Of a stretch of DNA of 44,172 bases, positions 23,783 to 32,358 are shown piece after piece; within the stretch, counting starts at the first letter, position 1, and every line of letters begins with the position of its first letter. The stretch is taken from assembly GCA_029266615.1 (NCBI GenBank), contig JAQSWN010000028.1, positions 1 through 44,172 of the forward strand, in the 5' to 3' direction. Made by a program: the position numbers and the translations under genes. The notes below the pieces were generated by a model. That model was not told the DNA's origin. It saw only the letters and a program-made list of their open reading frames with translations, and did no database searches. The stretch is from Polyangiaceae bacterium (GTDB lineage Bacteria > Myxococcota_A > Polyangia > Polyangiales > Polyangiaceae).

Positions 23783-25131
23783 CAGCCGTACACCTCGTTC
23801 GAGGGAGCGAGTGGCAGGCGAAGCTGGAAGGTGCTGCCATGCTCCGGCTCCGACTGTACGGAAATCTGGCCGTGCTGCTCCTGGACGACGCTCTGCACGA
23901 CATGGAGCCCAAGCCCGCTCCCGTCGTTCCCCTTGGTCGTGAAGAACGGGGTAAAGAGCTGATTTTTCACGTCCTCCGACATTCCGGCGCCGGAGTCTTG
24001 AACGCTCAGCAACGCGTGCCCCGCCTCCTTCACGAGCGAGATGCGGATCACCCCGCCCCCCGGCATCGCGTCCCGGGCGTTGACCGCGAGGTTGAGCACG
24101 GCTTGTTGCAAGCGCATGGGCCGTCCATCCACCCGCACCGAGCCCGCTTCGGGCAGCACGAAGTCCAACTGGTGGCGCCGGCCCAGCGCGTGCGTTAGGG
24201 GCGAGCGCAAGCCTTGCAGCAGCGCGACCAGATCCACGAGCTCGGTCTTGGACGACGTGGCTTGCTCCCGACCAAAGCGCAGCATGGCGCGCGTCATTTC
24301 CTGGGCCGCTTCCAGGGCGCGGTTGACGCTCGCCACGGCTTGGCGGTGGCGAGCGTCGGACTCGAGCTCCCACATCGCGCCGTGGATGACCTGCAGGAAG
24401 TTGTTGAAGTCGTGCGCGGCGCCGGCGGCCATCTGCCCGACGTGCGCCATCCGCTGCGCGCGCGCAAGCTCTTCCGCCGCGGAGGCGCGCTGCTCCTCCG
24501 CTTCGACCTCGGGGCTCACGTCTTCCAAGAGGACCATGACGCCGGGCTGGACCCGATCCGGGTGCGACCAGCTGCGCACGCACCAGCGGTAGTGCCGCTT
24601 TTGACCGTCCCCACCCGTCACGGACTCTCTCGTCAGCGGCTCGCCGGGGCGCGACTCGGCCGCGCCGCAACGAATCGCCCGCGCGAGCTCCGGCAACGGA
24701 ACCGGTAACACGTCCTGTAGCCCTTTTCCCGCCGCGGAGGCCGGTAACAGCGCCGACCACGCCTCGCTGAAGCCGAGCAAGTTGCCATGAGCGTCCAGCC
24801 AAGCGACGGGGCCGGGCACCGCTTCCAGAAAGAAGCGCACCTGCTCGTCACTCGCGGCGAGCCGCGCGGACAGATAGCTCCTCCCCGTCTCCAGCAGGAA
24901 GAGCCCCCATAAGAACGGCACCATGACCGAGAACTGATCCGCCACGGTGTCCGCGGCTTGCACGCCTTCCGCCTCCAGCAAGTTCGCGAAGTGACCAAGC
25001 CCTAGCAGGGCCACGAGCGCGAGCAAGGTGGAGCGCCGTACCCGGCCGGGTACGGCCACCGAGCGCGACGCGACCCAAAGCGCGCCCAAGCTCGCGGCAA
25101 GGCCGAGCGACTCGAGCCCCTCGATGATCAT
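23782..25131 (-). CDS. PAS-domain sensor histidine kinase (HDFNN type)
   Basis: The ATG at 25129-25131 overlaps the preceding stop (ATGA), giving 449 residues. Two or three hydrophobic segments at about 1-80 anchor it. A PAS-like domain follows (about 95-205: FFLEAVPGPVAWLDAHGNLLG). The phospho-acceptor His240 is in GAAHDFNNFLQV, typical of kinases with an HDFNN box. The ATPase has the N-box LNLAVNARDAMPGGG (Asn351), G1 QDSGAGM (Asp379), the F-box FTPFFTTK and G2 NDGSGLGL. No response regulator is adjacent. Being coupled to the nucleotidyltransferase-like and GT-C genes suggests that it senses an envelope or glycan state, which is inference from context. Confidence 0.92.
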   Translation of the reverse strand: MIIEGLESLGLAASLGALWVASRSVAVPGRVRRSTLLALVALLGLGHFANLLEAEGVQAADTVADQFSVMVPFLWGLFLLETGRSYLSARLAASDEQVRFFLEAVPGPVAWLDAHGNLLGFSEAWSALLPASAAGKGLQDVLPVPLPELARAIRCGAAESRPGEPLTRESVTGGDGQKRHYRWCVRSWSHPDRVQPGVMVLLEDVSPEVEAEEQRASAAEELARAQRMAHVGQMAAGAAHDFNNFLQVIHGAMWELESDARHRQAVASVNRALEAAQEMTRAMLRFGREQATSSKTELVDLVALLQGLRSPLTHALGRRHQLDFVLPEAGSVRVDGRPMRLQQAVLNLAVNARDAMPGGGVIRISLVKEAGHALLSVQDSGAGMSEDVKNQLFTPFFTTKGNDGSGLGLHVVQSVVQEQHGQISVQSEPEHGSTFQLRLPLAPSNEVYG

Positions 25132-25409
25132 TGGGCTGGCACCTGGCGAACTTTCAGCGCCCAGAGCAGAAGCGCGACCGACTGCGCCATGTAGCAGGCG
25201 TGCTCCACCGTGTTGAACGTGTCGTAGGCCCAAAAGTGCTCGGCGATCGTCGCGCTGCTCCCCGCGACCAAGAACGCGAGGCCCGCGAACAGGTAGTGCC
25301 ACTTCGGCACGCGCCGCACCTCACGCCGGAAATATACCGTCGCACCGGCGAGCAGCAGCGCGCTGAACAACACGGTGAGCTCACGCTCGTCGAAAGGAGG
25401 CCGCCCCAT
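25128..25409 (-). CDS. Small membrane protein, first gene of the kinase operon
   Basis: A 93-residue protein with two to three membrane spans: ELTVLFSALLLAGATVYF, WHYLFAGLAFLVAGSSATIAEHF, and CYMAQSVALLLWAL. I do not recognise a family. It contains a charged Arg-rich loop (RREVRRVPKW) and a His/Tyr/Phe-rich middle (HFWAYDTFNTVEHACYM). The stop overlaps the start of the histidine kinase, so it could be the membrane sensing partner of the kinase. GAAGG lies upstream of the ATG. Divergent from the protease gene with about 115 bp between them. Confidence 0.7.
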   Translation of the reverse strand: MGRPPFDERELTVLFSALLLAGATVYFRREVRRVPKWHYLFAGLAFLVAGSSATIAEHFWAYDTFNTVEHACYMAQSVALLLWALKVRQVPAQ

Positions 25410-25524
25410 CGAAACCTTCAGGCCTGGAACGTTAGTGCCGCTCGCGTCGAGTCACAATCCGTCCGGCCCATTTTCGAGCCGCCGCGCGGTTGCGGGGGCC
25501 TCGAAACCCCCGTACCTTCTGCAG

Positions 25525-26736
25525 ATGCAAGTGCGCTCACCCCTATCTCATGTGCGTGGGGGTGGGTTGGTCACCGCGCTCGCGCTCGCGGCGGCGCTGC
25601 CGAGCTGTGAGCCTCCGTCGTCTTCGGAGCAATCGGAGCGCGCGGAGATCCCAATCATCGGCGGCGCGCCGGATACGACGAACCGGGGAGTGGTCTCTCT
25701 GCTCAAGCAGGTGGAAGGCGGATTTTTCCCGTCTTGCTCGGGAACGCTGCTCACTCAGAATCTGGTGCTGACCGCGCACCACTGCGTCGCTCCGCTCTCT
25801 TCGGGCGACGCGTCCAGCGTAGAATGCGGAAAGACGAAGTTCGAAGCGACGACGGCCCCGGGCTCGATTCGAGTTTCCGTGGAGCAAGACGTCTTGAAGG
25901 AAAAGCTAGAGCCGTTTCGCGTTGCCGAGGTCTGGGTTCCCGCCGGCAACGATGACGTGTGCGGGCGAGACATCGCGCTGTTGATGTTGGCGGGGGCGGG
26001 CGTGCCGGGAAGCCTGGCGACTCCGATCGCGCCCCGGCTGGAGACTAAGCTCCAGGCGGACGAGTCCTTCGTTGCGGTCGGGTATGGCCTGCAAGATCCC
26101 GACGACGAAACGGGGCACACGGCGGGCCAGCGCATGATCTCCACGGACGCGCAGGTGTTCTGTGACGGCGTCGCATGCGGCACGGAAATGGTGCAAGACA
26201 GCGAGTTCATCGCCAACAGCCCGGTTTGCTCCGGCGACTCAGGCGGGCCTGCCCTGGACGCCAACGGGCGGGTAAGCGGTGTGACCTCGCGCGGGGACGT
26301 GAAGTGCACCGTGGGAATCTACAGTAGCGTGGCGGCCTGGAAGAGCTTCATCGTCGAACGCACGTTCGTGGCTGCAAGGAGCGGCAACTACGTTCCGCCG
26401 CCGTGGGCGGGAACGCCGCCACCCGGCTACGAGCCGCCAGAAGATCCGCTTGGTCTGGGCTGTACGGGTGCCTGCTCGCTCGGTTACCAGTGCTGGTCGG
26501 AGTCGAGCACGCCGCCGGGCATTTGCGTGCCCCCGTGTGGGTTCGGCCTCGCCGAATGCCCGGGCGGCTATAGCTGTGACGCGGAGCTCTCCGTCTGTAC
26601 CCCGGTCCCGCCTCCGAAGAACCAAGATCAGGGCTGCGCCGTGTCGGCGCCGAAAGGATCCGTAGGCGGGGTGTGGCTGGCTTGGGGGTTGTTCGCCCTC
26701 GGCGTCGCCCGGCGGCGCCGTAACGTCGGAGGCTAA
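25525..26736 (+). CDS. Secreted trypsin-like serine protease with MYXO-CTERM-like tail
   Basis: The ATG at 25525 gives 403 residues. A lipoprotein-like signal ends LAAALPSCEP (Cys28). The chymotrypsin-fold domain starts at the activation sequence IIGG (44-47) and has the triad His86 (VLTAHHCV), Asp149 (GRDIALLML) and Ser239 (VCSGDSGGPA). After a Pro-rich linker comes a small cysteine-rich segment (CTGACSLGYQCW...CDAELSVC), then GCAVSAP, a hydrophobic stretch and RRRRN, the layout of a MYXO-CTERM sorting signal known from myxobacteria. It is likely surface-displayed or released and may need proteolytic activation. It overlaps the convergent transferase gene by 4 bp. Confidence 0.9.
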   Translation: MQVRSPLSHVRGGGLVTALALAAALPSCEPPSSSEQSERAEIPIIGGAPDTTNRGVVSLLKQVEGGFFPSCSGTLLTQNLVLTAHHCVAPLSSGDASSVECGKTKFEATTAPGSIRVSVEQDVLKEKLEPFRVAEVWVPAGNDDVCGRDIALLMLAGAGVPGSLATPIAPRLETKLQADESFVAVGYGLQDPDDETGHTAGQRMISTDAQVFCDGVACGTEMVQDSEFIANSPVCSGDSGGPALDANGRVSGVTSRGDVKCTVGIYSSVAAWKSFIVERTFVAARSGNYVPPPWAGTPPPGYEPPEDPLGLGCTGACSLGYQCWSESSTPPGICVPPCGFGLAECPGGYSCDAELSVCTPVPPPKNQDQGCAVSAPKGSVGGVWLAWGLFALGVARRRRNVGG

Positions 26737-28844
26737 CGTTTTTCGAGCGCTCGGGGTCGCGCGCGCTCCAAGTACCCGACCAGCTCCTTCAGGAGCGGCG
26801 CGGCCCGCGCATCGGAACGCGGGTCGAGCGGCTGCTGCTCGCGCGGATCTTGGCTCAGGTCATAGAGGGAGAAGCGATGGCCGGCCTCTTCGTATATTAG
26901 CTTCAGCGGGTGAGCGACGAGCGCGGCGTGGTAGGCGCGTCCGTCCCCGATGTTGAAGGTCTCCACTACGAACGCGTCTTGGCCAGGCGGCAACGTGCGG
27001 TGGTGCATCAGCGGCGCGAGGCTGCGACCGCGCAGGGCGTCGAAGGTGGTGCGGTCGCCCAGCACCCGCGCGAGCGTAGGCGCGACGTCCGTGAAGGTGA
27101 CGCTCACGTCCAGGCGTTTGCCGGCCACGCCAGGCACTCTCAGGAGCGCCGCGGGTCGTACCTGAGGGTCGAAAACGTTCGTCCCGTGCCAGCGGTCGTC
27201 GTGCTCGCCGAACGACTCGCCGTGGTCGCCGGTCACGAACAGCACCGTGTCGTCCCAGGCCTTCAGGCGACGCAAGCCTTCGAAGAGTCGGCCGAGCTGC
27301 GCGTCCACGTGCCAAATTTCGGCGTCGTAGCGAGCGCGCTCGTCAGCGCCGAACACGGGTGCGCCGGGAGGCTGCTCGTAGCGAAAGTGCGGCTCGAACA
27401 AATGGAGCCAGAGCAGGAACGGCCGCTGCGCGCGCTCCACGTAGCCGAGCGCCTTGTCGACCTGCGCCGCAGCCGGGAATCCCCACATGGTGCCGCCGCG
27501 GTATGAAAGCTCCGTGCTCACGTCATAGTGACGAAAACCACGATCGAAGCCGATGTCCTCGCTCGTGGTAAACGCGGAGAAGCTCGTCAATACGGCGATG
27601 GTCTCGTAGCCACGCGCCGCGAGCAGCTCCGGAAGCCACGGCGTCCGGGGAGAGATGCGCCGCGCGCGCTTTTCGGGCGCGAGCGGCTGCCAATCGATCT
27701 CCGACGGCGCAAACGAGCTGAACAGCGACGCCAAGGACAGGCGCGTGTAGGGCGCCGCGCTGTACATGCGCTCGAAGACGAGCGACGAAGCGGCGAGACG
27801 ACGAAGATTCGGCGTCGTGTCGTTCACGGCGCGCACGAAGGACGCGTGGTCATAACGGAGCGTCTCGATGGTGACGATGACGACGTTTTGATTCGTGGGT
27901 GAGCCGTGGACGCTCGCGCCCCAGGTCGGTCGACGCGGCTCGCTTGCGCGCCCGGAGTCCCCGCCGACGCAATTGTTGTCCACGCCGTCGTCCGCTACCT
28001 CCGCGGAGCCGGGATTGATTTTGGGGTCGAACGGCGCGCAGTCGCCACCGCCCAGCAGCCCGGAGTAGCCGTCGCGATCGAAGTCGGTGAGCGCTTGGAA
28101 TGCGCGCACCGCGGAGCGCGACCAAGCGCCATGAGTCGCGAGCACGGGTGCCGCGCGAGCGCCGGTGCCCCAAAAAAGCGCCCCCGTGACGAACCATACG
28201 CCGAAAACCGCGCTCACGACTCGGCCCGCCCCGGCTCGCATCAGCAGGTAGCGATCCGCGACGAGGAGCGCCAAGGCGAAGCCGAGCGGGGCCGCCACGA
28301 GGCGGACGTCGAGCTGCACCAAGCCGGACCAGGACTCGGCGACGAGCCACGAGAGCGTGGCCAGGAGCAGCGCGAGACTTAGGCCCCAAGAGATACGGCT
28401 CGAGCCCCCGGCGCGCAGCCGGCGCAGTGACGACGACGCGACGACGCCGAGCACCAGCACCGTGCCGCTCGTCGCCAGCGCGACCAGCGTCGCCGAAAGC
28501 TCCGCGTTGCGGAATTCGCGGGAGCCGAGCGTGAGCCCATACACGCTCGAGGTGAGCAGCGAGAGCGCGCCAATCGCGATGGGCAACGCGGGTCGTGCGA
28601 GCGAGAGTCGCCACGCCTCGGCGAAGGAGTCCTCGTCGCACAGCCGGGCGAGCAGCCACGCCAGCGCCGCCGCGAACAACGCGCTGGGAAGCGACAGGAG
28701 GCCGACAGCCCACACGACTCGCAGCCCCCGCTCGGTGAGAGGCACGGCCGAGTCGCGCAGGGCCGCGCACGTCCCTTCGGCGAGAGACGCCGTCAGCGTC
28801 GCGATTGCGGCGACGGCAAGCTGTCGAAGGAAGGCGCGGGACAA
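26733..28844 (-). CDS. Membrane alkaline-phosphatase-superfamily transferase/sulfatase-like with MopE module
   Basis: A 703-residue protein with about six membrane spans (1-235), then a MopE-type metal-binding module (about 253-295: DFDRDGY, GGGDCAPFDPKINPGSAEV, DGVDNNC), then a periplasmic sulfatase-fold domain (320-690). Catalytic-type residues are Glu327 (VIVTIETLRYDH), Thr367 (APYTRLSL) where true sulfatases have Cys/Ser in CxPxR, and Asp540-His541 (VTGDHGESFGEH). A Thr nucleophile with Glu resembles lipoteichoic-acid synthase and phosphoethanolamine/phosphoglycerol transferases rather than an arylsulfatase. The first available start is a TTG at 28842-28844 just after an in-frame stop, with GAGGAAAG about 17 nt upstream and a hairpin over it. 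Substrate unknown. Confidence 0.85.
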   Translation of the reverse strand: MSRAFLRQLAVAAIATLTASLAEGTCAALRDSAVPLTERGLRVVWAVGLLSLPSALFAAALAWLLARLCDEDSFAEAWRLSLARPALPIAIGALSLLTSSVYGLTLGSREFRNAELSATLVALATSGTVLVLGVVASSSLRRLRAGGSSRISWGLSLALLLATLSWLVAESWSGLVQLDVRLVAAPLGFALALLVADRYLLMRAGAGRVVSAVFGVWFVTGALFWGTGARAAPVLATHGAWSRSAVRAFQALTDFDRDGYSGLLGGGDCAPFDPKINPGSAEVADDGVDNNCVGGDSGRASEPRRPTWGASVHGSPTNQNVVIVTIETLRYDHASFVRAVNDTTPNLRRLAASSLVFERMYSAAPYTRLSLASLFSSFAPSEIDWQPLAPEKRARRISPRTPWLPELLAARGYETIAVLTSFSAFTTSEDIGFDRGFRHYDVSTELSYRGGTMWGFPAAAQVDKALGYVERAQRPFLLWLHLFEPHFRYEQPPGAPVFGADERARYDAEIWHVDAQLGRLFEGLRRLKAWDDTVLFVTGDHGESFGEHDDRWHGTNVFDPQVRPAALLRVPGVAGKRLDVSVTFTDVAPTLARVLGDRTTFDALRGRSLAPLMHHRTLPPGQDAFVVETFNIGDGRAYHAALVAHPLKLIYEEAGHRFSLYDLSQDPREQQPLDPRSDARAAPLLKELVGYLERARPRALEKR

Positions 28845-28846
28845 AG

Positions 28847-28879
28847 GCGGTCGGGCGAGCTTTCCTCAGCCGCGACCGC
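28847..28879 (-). repeat. Inverted repeat at the start of the transferase gene
   Basis: GCGGTCG (28847-28853) pairs with CGACCGC (28873-28879) across a 19-nt loop; the stem can be extended by a G-U and an A-U pair. On the minus strand the loop contains the only purine-rich ribosome-binding candidate (GAGGAAAG) and the TTG start follows the stem directly. It could modulate translation of the gene. Confidence 0.35.
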
Positions 28880-28899
28880 TTGCCTAGGCATGACGACGA

Positions 28900-29835
28900 T
28901 TACTGCGTGTTCGGCATCGTGCAGGTGTTCATCTGAGTACCCGGAGCCGCGCAGGTGTCACCCGTAGAGGCGTACACGTTGAGGTCGTGGATCGACCACC
29001 AGCCCTCGGCGGTGCCGTGCTGAACGAGTCGGACGTACCTGGCCGGCTTGGCCGCGAACGAGAAATCCGTGATCACGCCGCCGGTGCCGCACGCCACCGG
29101 GGTGAAGGTCGTGCCATCCGTGGACACCGCCACTTGCAGTTGCGGCGCGTAGTCCGTGGTGCCGTCCTTGGAGGTCACCTTGACCCCGTTGACCATGACC
29201 TCCGTACCGAGATCGATCTCGAAGGTGAAGGCTTGGCTCGTCACCATCCTCGCGCCGGAGGAGTAGCGCGTGGTCTCTCCGGCCGCGTCGATGGCTTGCA
29301 CCGGCGGGTTCATGTTGTCGTTGGTTTGCGCGCACTGATTCGCCTTCGCGCCCCAGCAGCTGCGCGTGAGCGGAGTCGTCCCGTGGGTTCCCGTTGGGGC
29401 CGGGCAGCTCGCGGGGAAGTCGCCAGCAGGCGCACCACCTACGCCACCGGTGCCGCCACCGCCCGCCGGCACGCCGCCCGCACCAGCGCCGCCCGCCGGC
29501 GCACCGCCAGCGCCACCGCCGCCCGTCGCCGAGCCCGAGGAGCCGAACGTACCGGCGGTGCCGGTGGTTCCGCCCGTTGCGGCGCCCGACGTGCCGAACG
29601 TGCCAGAGGTGCCGAACGTGCCCGCGGTGCCGCTCCCACCCGTGCCGCCGGTACCGGTGCCTGCGGTGGTTCCGAAGCCGGAGGTGCCGGCGGTTGCGGT
29701 AGCTCCCGAGGAAGAGGGGAAGTTCCCCGAGCCGAGCGGGGGCCCGTCTTCTTCACTGGAGCAGCCGCCGGTCGTCGCGACGAGCGCAGCCGCAACGGCA
29801 CTAAAAAACGAGATCTTTCGAAGGCTTTTCTTCAC
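28900..29835 (-). CDS. Gly-rich stalk lipoprotein with F5/8 type C (discoidin)-like domain
   Basis: A GTG at 29833-29835 with TAGGAG 6 nt upstream is the best start, giving 311 residues. The signal VKKSLRKISFFSAVAAALVATTGGCSS contains a lipobox. Residues 30-145 are a low-complexity Gly/Thr/Ser/Ala linker (GTSGTFGTSG and GAGGAPAGG type repeats). Residues about 150-300 form a galactose-binding-like/discoidin domain: NPPVQAIDAAGETTRYSSGA, FTFEIDLGTEVMVNGVKV, DYAPQLQVAVSTDGTTFTPV, and PARYVRLVQHGTAEGWWSIHDLNV. Such domains bind sugars on cell surfaces or polymers, so an adhesin or carbohydrate-binding role is plausible. It lies 55 bp downstream of the transferase gene's start, oriented the same way. 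Confidence 0.85.
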   Translation of the reverse strand: MKKSLRKISFFSAVAAALVATTGGCSSEEDGPPLGSGNFPSSSGATATAGTSGFGTTAGTGTGGTGGSGTAGTFGTSGTFGTSGAATGGTTGTAGTFGSSGSATGGGGAGGAPAGGAGAGGVPAGGGGTGGVGGAPAGDFPASCPAPTGTHGTTPLTRSCWGAKANQCAQTNDNMNPPVQAIDAAGETTRYSSGARMVTSQAFTFEIDLGTEVMVNGVKVTSKDGTTDYAPQLQVAVSTDGTTFTPVACGTGGVITDFSFAAKPARYVRLVQHGTAEGWWSIHDLNVYASTGDTCAAPGTQMNTCTMPNTQ

Positions 29836-30074
29836 GGTAACTCCTACTCGCGCCCGGTTACGTGTCCGGACCTTCGCGACCCCATGCGAATGTTTCACTC
29901 TGAGCCGAGGGAGACAGAGGCGGGGGACGGGTGGGTCACCAGAGGCCATGTCCGGCAGGACGCGGCTTGATCCGAAGTCACAGGTTCCGACGCGAGAACA
30001 CTCTCACCTTCGAACAGATGGTGTTCCGAGCGAATACCTTCAAACGGCTCGCGCGGGAGCCGCTCCTACTAAGC

Positions 30075-30626
30075 TCACTCTTCGCAATTGGCGGCTTCGC
30101 GCGCGCAGGAAGCGGTTTCGCGCACTTGCGCGGGGTCGAACTGCGACCCTTCACGCAAGCAGTACGAGCCGGGCAGCTGCGCCCGACCCAGCGCGAGCTC
30201 CGGAACGGCCGGCGAGCAACGAAAGCCGTTGGGACATTCGCAGTAGCGCGCCTTCGGATCGGGGCCGTCGCATCGGCACGAGCAGTAGACGGCGTCGTCC
30301 GCGCGACGGTCGAGTAGCTGAGGTACGACGTGCGCGGTGACGAGCTCTTCGCTACCAGGCAACTTGCAGCGCGTTGCCGCGGGCCCGTCTACCTCCTGAC
30401 CATACGGACAGCTCACCCGCCCTTGGAAGCGATTGATGAGGCACAGGCGGCTTTGACATGAAAGCGAGCGGCTCTCGGTGCTGACCTCGGTGAGCGCAAA
30501 GCCCGAAAATGTCGGCGAGTACTCGTCTTCCGGCACGCACGGATCACCGATGCCCTCTGCCGGACAACCGGGGGTGAGCGCGAGAAATCCCAAGCCGCCT
30601 AAGATCGCAAAAAGCTTCGACCGCAC
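30075..30626 (-). CDS. Cysteine-rich lipoprotein of unknown function
   Basis: A 183-residue protein starting at a GTG (30624-30626). The signal MRSKLFAILGGLGFLALTPG ends in a lipobox before Cys21. The body holds many cysteines in clusters (SLSCQSRLCLINRFQGRVSCPYG, YCSCRCDGPDPKARYCECPNGFRC), which suggests disulfide-bonded modules outside the cytoplasm. I recall similar lipoproteins (FSGF...E...ESRS...C...CL...FQGRVSCPYG) as recurrent in myxobacteria, but know no function. It lies 46 bp behind the GT-C gene on the same strand, so the two may be co-transcribed. Confidence 0.8.
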   Translation of the reverse strand: MRSKLFAILGGLGFLALTPGCPAEGIGDPCVPEDEYSPTFSGFALTEVSTESRSLSCQSRLCLINRFQGRVSCPYGQEVDGPAATRCKLPGSEELVTAHVVPQLLDRRADDAVYCSCRCDGPDPKARYCECPNGFRCSPAVPELALGRAQLPGSYCLREGSQFDPAQVRETASCAREAANCEE

Positions 30627-30672
30627 CCCCAGTCAGTCGTCCGAGCCGGGCCCGCCGAGCAGAAAAAAGATC

Positions 30673-32325
30673 TCAGCCGAGCGTGCCAGCGTCCGCGCGC
30701 TCGTAAATTTCGAAGTCTTCTATCTCGCGCACTTTACGGTACTGGTGATCCAAGAGCGACTTGAGCTCCGGAAAGTTGGGCAGCTCGTCTCGCGAGTCGA
30801 GGGGGCTACCGGTGACGGAGGGAAACACGTCCCGGCGCTCCACCACGATTACCTTCGGCCGATTGACGGAAAGGTCTTTGAGCAGCTCGCGGCGTGAGAA
30901 GTCGCGCTGCCACGGGGTTCGTTGGGGCACGTCGTAGGTCCAGCGGCTGGCGAGCGGCCGGTCCGCGAGGAAGTACGTGGAAGGCTCGAAACCCCAGATG
31001 AAGATGGACTCGTTGGAGCTAGTGCGCGAGCGGATGTCGAGCGCGACCTGCCGATCGGCGTCCAAGTTGTAGTCCGCGACGTAACTGAGGTCTCGATCCA
31101 GATCGGCGCGACTGTGGTGCGCGCCGCTCCTCAGCAAGAAGGACATGCGCATCTTCAGACGCTCTCGGAAGCTTTGCGGCAAGTCGCGCACGGCGTCCCG
31201 CATGTCGATCGCGACGAGCACGAACAAGGCGAGCGCCAGCATGCTGCCGGGGCCGGAGACCAGACAACGGCGGAAGAGCTTGTAGACGCCGATGCCCGCG
31301 AGCAGCGAGACGAGCAGCAACGTCGCCCCGTAGTGATAGGGGAAGAACTTGCCCTGCATCACGATGCCGGTGATCTGAATCGCGATGATGCCGAGCACCA
31401 GGAAGACGAGCTCCCGCTCGCGGTGGAGCGGCGTCATGGCGATCATCGCGATCACACCGAACGCGGACAGGGCGGAGAACTTGACGAACGCCTCGCTGAT
31501 GGCGTGATACAGCATGCCTGGTGCGTGCGCGTCGCCCCAGTTGAGCTTGGTGTATCCGGGGATGAAGTCGTGGAAGGTCCAATAGAAAGCTGGCCACGCG
31601 CCCCGCGCGGCGATCCAGCCCAGCACCAGCGTGAGCGGCAACGCGAAACCGACGCTGATGAGCGCGGCGGTCTTCACCAGCTGCGGGGTCTTGGCCGAGC
31701 GCGCCTGCTCTCGCGTGAGCAGGTAAGCGCCGCACACGAGGATGCCGCCGCCGAGCGGCGGTTTGTAGAGCGCGCACGCTCCGAACAGCGCCCCCACCCC
31801 GAACGGGATGAGCCACCGACGGCTCGGCGTGACCTCGAGCGTGACGACCACCAACGCCGCGACGGTGAGGTAGCCGGCGAACGTCTCCGGCTGGGCGGTG
31901 TGCCAAAACTCGAGCTGAGCGTGCACGAGCGACGCGACCGCCCCCGCGACCAAACCCGCGCGCGGGCGGTCGAGGAAAACCTGCGCGAGCCGCTGCAAGC
32001 CGAAAACCGTCGCGACGAGGCCGATCACCTCCAGCAACCGGATCGACAGCATCGACTTGCCGAAGATGCCTTGGGCGAACGCGTACGTGAGGAAGATGCC
32101 TGGCGGCTTGAAGTCCCACGCGTCCCGGTAGGGCATGCCGCCCCCGAGGATCGTGTCCGCCACGACCGCGTAGATGCCCTGGTCGCGCCCGAACGAGTAG
32201 AGCAAGATCGACAGCGACGACACGCCGATCACCACCCAGCAAACGAACGCGAGCCACTGCTCGGGATCGCGAACGGCTATCGGTGGCACTACTTCGGCGG
32301 TCGGCCGAACCGACTCGGTCGGCAT
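30673..32325 (-). CDS. GT-C family membrane glycosyltransferase (PMT_2-like)
   Basis: A 550-residue protein with about 10-11 membrane spans. The first loop has FGRDQGIYAVVADTILGGGM followed by PYRDAWDFKPPGIF, the Asp-containing signature common in polyprenyl-phosphate-dependent mannosyl/arabinosyl transferase-like enzymes. Later features include ALYKPPLGGGIL and FPYHYGATLLLVSLL. A soluble C-terminal part (about 400-550) has WGFEPSTYFLADRP and ends EIYERADAGTLG. It probably glycosylates an envelope component on the periplasmic side. It starts 33 bp behind the methyltransferase gene on the same strand, so the two likely form an operon. It is not a close copy of the other GT-C gene in the window. 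Confidence 0.82.
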   Translation of the reverse strand: MPTESVRPTAEVVPPIAVRDPEQWLAFVCWVVIGVSSLSILLYSFGRDQGIYAVVADTILGGGMPYRDAWDFKPPGIFLTYAFAQGIFGKSMLSIRLLEVIGLVATVFGLQRLAQVFLDRPRAGLVAGAVASLVHAQLEFWHTAQPETFAGYLTVAALVVVTLEVTPSRRWLIPFGVGALFGACALYKPPLGGGILVCGAYLLTREQARSAKTPQLVKTAALISVGFALPLTLVLGWIAARGAWPAFYWTFHDFIPGYTKLNWGDAHAPGMLYHAISEAFVKFSALSAFGVIAMIAMTPLHRERELVFLVLGIIAIQITGIVMQGKFFPYHYGATLLLVSLLAGIGVYKLFRRCLVSGPGSMLALALFVLVAIDMRDAVRDLPQSFRERLKMRMSFLLRSGAHHSRADLDRDLSYVADYNLDADRQVALDIRSRTSSNESIFIWGFEPSTYFLADRPLASRWTYDVPQRTPWQRDFSRRELLKDLSVNRPKVIVVERRDVFPSVTGSPLDSRDELPNFPELKSLLDHQYRKVREIEDFEIYERADAGTLG

Positions 32326-32358
32326 GGCGCCGAACCTACCGCGAGCCTCCTCCGGAAG

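Noticed and set aside
23783..24802. N-terminal extension of the nucleotidyltransferase-like protein
   Set aside because: This part is antiparallel-frame shadow inside the histidine kinase gene; the ATG at 23782 fits the kinase stop by TGATG coupling.
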